Below, piece by piece: positions 5,661 to 7,687 of a stretch of DNA of 7,687 nucleotides. The notes under the pieces were generated by a model. It was not told the DNA's origin. It made no database searches and saw only the letters and a list, made by a program, of their open reading frames with translations. The stretch's first letter is position 1. Each line of letters begins with the position of its first letter. The DNA is from Actinomycetota bacterium (GTDB taxonomy: Bacteria > Actinomycetota > Thermoleophilia > UBA2241). A program made the position numbers and the translations under genes. The stretch lies in contig PMKK01000265.1 of assembly GCA_003157715.1 (NCBI GenBank), positions 1 through 7,687 on the forward strand. The letters are read 5' to 3'.

Positions 5661-5689
5661 CGCCCCGCGCCGGCTGTTTCGCCGGGGCG
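5661..5689. terminator. Bulged GC hairpin after the GGDEF gene (weak terminator or processing site)
   Basis: On the minus strand CGCCCCGGC, loop GAAACA, then GCC, a 5-nt bulge and GGGGCG can fold into a GC-rich stem just past the GGDEF stop at 5704. No T-tract follows, so classical intrinsic termination is doubtful; attenuation or RNA processing between the GGDEF gene and MCP2 would be equally consistent. In the rest of the 127-bp gap (5577-5703) I see only the MCP2 ribosome binding site. Confidence 0.35.
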
Positions 5690-5703
5690 TGGCGGCGGCC
5701 TTG

Positions 5704-7101
5704 TCACAGGCCGGTCATGGTGCCCTCGTGACCGGCCTTCATGGCCTGCTTTGCGTCGTACATCAACCCGTCGGCCAGCTCGATCAGCTCATCGAGCGAC
5801 CGCGGTTCGGCGCCCAGATACGGCGCCGAACCGCAGCTGATCGACAGGTCGTAGGGGGTCGTGCGGGTAGCGCTGCGCCGCTCGAAGGCGGCCTGCACGC
5901 GGCGGGGGGCCTGTTCGGCGAAGCCCGGCTCCGAGTCGACCAGCAGGGCGGCGAACTCGTCGCCCCCCATGCGCGCCAGAATGTCGGACTCGCGCACGCA
6001 GGTCGACAGCAGTGCCGCGGTCTCCACGAGGGCGTCGTCGCCGGCGCGGTGGCCCAGCGTGTCGTTGATCGACTTGAAATCGTTCAGATCGAGGTACAGC
6101 AGGACCATGGCGTGGCCGCGCTTCACCAGCTTGCGCTGCTGCTCGGCCAGCATCAGAAAACCGCGCCGGTTGGCCAGCCCCGTCAGCTCGTCGGTAACCG
6201 AGAGGTCCTCGAGCTGACGCCGCAGCCGCGCGTTCTCGGTCATGTCCCACAACGACACGAGACAAGCCTCGGCGTCGCCCCAGGTCGTCTCGACGATGCG
6301 CAGCGCGACCGTCGCGCTCTCGCCGCCGGCCAGCGGCAAGCTGATCTCGCCGTCGGCGGTGTCCAGGGAGAAGGGCAGCGGCGAGCCCTTGAGGTCTTCG
6401 GCATCACGGCGAAAGAGCAGCTCGGCCGCCTGGTTGGCAAACCAGATCACGCCGTCGCGGCCCACCACGAGCAAGGCCGCCGGGCTGAACTCCATGAGCT
6501 TCTGATAACGCGTCTCGAGGCTGGAAATCGTCTGCAGGGCGCCCTTCAGGCGCGCGTTGACCTCGTTCAGTTGGCGGTTCTTCTCGATCGCGTCCTCGAA
6601 CGACGACAGGAGGAAGTCGAGGTTCTGCGTAGTGCTCGATTGCAGCGTGAAACGCCGGCCGCCGAACAGCACCTCGACACCGTCGCCCGGCGCCGCGTCG
6701 CGGCGCAGCTCGCGGTTGGCCAGAGCGCGGCTGATGCGGGCCACCAGCGACTGCTCGTTGCAGGGCTTGCCGACGAAGTCGGTGGCTCCCGAGGCGAGAC
6801 CGCCGATCACGTCGGTCGACTCCGAGAGAGCCGTCAGAAGGATCACCGGCAGGTCGGCGGTCTCCGCGTCCTGGCGCAGCCGGCGGCAGAGCTCGTAGCC
6901 GTCGACCTCGGGCATCACGATGTCGCTGACGACCAGGCTGGGACGCCGCTCGGCGACCATCTCGAGCGCCTGCCGGCCGTTGCCGGCGGCGCGCACCACG
7001 AAGCCGTTCTTCTCGAGGAAGTAGCGCAGACGTTCCGCCTGGGTGAGGCTGTCCTCGGCGATCACGATCTCGACGCCGGCGTACTCGGCTGCCACGCTCA
7101 T
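5704..7101 (-). CDS. Response regulator with REC, PAS and GGDEF domains (diguanylate cyclase)
   Basis: A 465-residue cytoplasmic protein predicted to make cyclic di-GMP on phosphorylation. The REC domain (about 10-130) has the acidic pair Glu16-Asp17, phosphoacceptor Asp60 in VVSDIVMPEVDG, Thr90 and Lys112 in GKPC. A helical linker (about 160-200) leads to a PAS domain (about 200-290; FSPAALLVVGRDGVIWFANQAAELLF), ending in the typical DMTENARLRRQLEDLSVTDELTGLANRRGF junction. The GGDEF domain (about 298-460) has an intact active site, GGDEF at 379-383, and an inhibitory I-site RESD at 370-373, exactly five residues upstream, so product inhibition is expected. It resembles WspR but with a PAS module inserted. 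Its ATG overlaps the CheB stop by 4 bp (ATGA), implying translational coupling; no strong ribosome binding site of its own is seen. CheA-dependent phosphorylation is inferred from the neighbours. Confidence 0.95.
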   Translation of the reverse strand: MSVAAEYAGVEIVIAEDSLTQAERLRYFLEKNGFVVRAAGNGRQALEMVAERRPSLVVSDIVMPEVDGYELCRRLRQDAETADLPVILLTALSESTDVIGGLASGATDFVGKPCNEQSLVARISRALANRELRRDAAPGDGVEVLFGGRRFTLQSSTTQNLDFLLSSFEDAIEKNRQLNEVNARLKGALQTISSLETRYQKLMEFSPAALLVVGRDGVIWFANQAAELLFRRDAEDLKGSPLPFSLDTADGEISLPLAGGESATVALRIVETTWGDAEACLVSLWDMTENARLRRQLEDLSVTDELTGLANRRGFLMLAEQQRKLVKRGHAMVLLYLDLNDFKSINDTLGHRAGDDALVETAALLSTCVRESDILARMGGDEFAALLVDSEPGFAEQAPRRVQAAFERRSATRTTPYDLSISCGSAPYLGAEPRSLDELIELADGLMYDAKQAMKAGHEGTMTGL

Positions 7102-7687
7102 GGCGTCTGCCCCGCGGGCCGGCGCGCCGGCTCCCCGCCGCGGTGCCCCGAGTCCATCGCTTGCGTCACGCTGGAGAGCAGGACGGCGATCTCGTCGGGC
7201 GGCAGTATGTACATCGCCGCGCCCAGGCGGATCGCCTCACCGGGCATGCCGTGGACGATCGAGCTGGCTTCGTCCTGGGCCACCGTGATCGCGCCCCGGG
7301 CGCGCAGATCGGCCAGCTCCCGCGCCCCGTCCTGGCCCATGCCGGTGAGCAGCACGGCGACGGCGCGCCGCGGCGCCGCGGCGGCCACCGAACGGAACAG
7401 GTAGGAGACCGAGGGCCGCAGGCCGTTCTCGGCCGGATCGTCACGCAGCACGATACGCCGCTCACGGTCGATGCCCATCTGGAACGGGTGGGGCGCCACG
7501 TACACCGTGCCGCGGCGCAGGACCTGGCCGTTCTCGCCGAGACAGACCGGCAGGCCGCTGGCCTCGCCCAGCCAGCTCACGAAGCTCGTCTGAAAGTCGG
7601 GCGTGATGTGCTGCACGACGGCCACCGCCGCGGACAGGTCGGCGGGCAGTCCGGCAAGCAGTCGCTGCAGCGTCTGGGGACCGCCCG
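7098..7687 (-). CDS. CheB-type protein-glutamate methylesterase, 5' end beyond window
   Basis: The C-terminal 195 codons of a chemotaxis methylesterase/deamidase, which removes methyl groups from receptor glutamates and deamidates glutamines. The visible frame begins with GGPQTL, the bases immediately after the catalytic serine of the SxGGP motif, so that serine and any N-terminal REC domain lie outside the window. The other two triad members are present: His26 of the fragment in VVQHITPDF and Asp119 in LLTGMGQDGA. RPSVSYLF (90-97), AQDEASSIVHGMPGEA (136-151) and the closing ILPPDEIAVLL are family landmarks. An apparent start at 7625 is only an internal valine codon (GTG). The gene ends in a 4-bp ATGA overlap with the diguanylate cyclase gene. 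In Wsp-like systems this position is taken by WspF; whether it is a stand-alone esterase domain or full CheB cannot be told. Confidence 0.94.
   Translation of the reverse strand, partial: GGPQTLQRLLAGLPADLSAAVAVVQHITPDFQTSFVSWLGEASGLPVCLGENGQVLRRGTVYVAPHPFQMGIDRERRIVLRDDPAENGLRPSVSYLFRSVAAAAPRRAVAVLLTGMGQDGARELADLRARGAITVAQDEASSIVHGMPGEAIRLGAAMYILPPDEIAVLLSSVTQAMDSGHRGGEPARRPAGQTP

Noticed and set aside
7118..7131. A perfect 14-bp palindrome GCCGGCGCGCCGGC
   Set aside because: It lies inside the 3' coding end of the CheB gene in a run of G/C only, with no promoter nearby; most likely a by-product of base composition.
5494..7404. A 636-codon plus-strand open frame opposite the GGDEF and CheB genes
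   Set aside because: It lies antisense to two genes with unmistakable domains. Its translation has no recognisable motif, and long antisense frames are expected in GC-rich DNA with strong third-position bias.

Overview
This is a GC-rich, gene-dense bacterial chromosome segment with six protein genes, two of them cut by the window edges. I see no rRNA, tRNA, CRISPR array, insertion sequence or phage gene. The organism cannot be named from this window. The strong G/C third-position bias, the single-gene MurB of short (type II) build and the home-type chemosensory genes suggest a motile or surface-responding high-GC bacterium (an actinobacterial or Chloroflexi-like lineage would fit), but that is inference.

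Left block (1-934, minus strand): an Rrf2-family regulator is followed 29 bp later by the start of an O-acetylhomoserine sulfhydrylase (MetY type) that runs off the left edge. A sigma70-like promoter lies directly upstream of the regulator. An 18-bp near-perfect palindrome exactly fills the spacer between its -35 and -10, which is the layout expected of an autorepressed sulfur-metabolism operon.

Middle block (about 1040-3903): a chemoreceptor gene (MCP1, minus strand) and murB (plus strand) diverge from a 167-bp intergenic region. That region carries an extended -10 promoter inside an inverted repeat for murB and a sigma28/FliA-like element for MCP1. The 3' end of MCP1 is built of in-frame 36-bp repeats that run into a degenerate 25-bp tandem array; the stop codon lies inside that array.

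Right block (about 3950-7687, minus strand): reading in the direction of transcription, a CheB-type methylesterase (5' end beyond the window) overlaps by 4 bp a REC-PAS-GGDEF response regulator, followed after 127 bp by a second chemoreceptor (MCP2). MCP2 ends at a 21-bp tandem array in the gap between the convergent MCP2 and murB genes. CheB + REC-GGDEF + MCP is the content of a Wsp-like chemosensory pathway, in which receptor signalling drives cyclic di-GMP synthesis instead of, or as well as, flagellar switching. The two receptors have closely related signalling domains but unrelated-looking sensor halves, so they probably arose by duplication and may feed the same array. CheA, CheW and CheR are not in the window and would be expected to the right of it.
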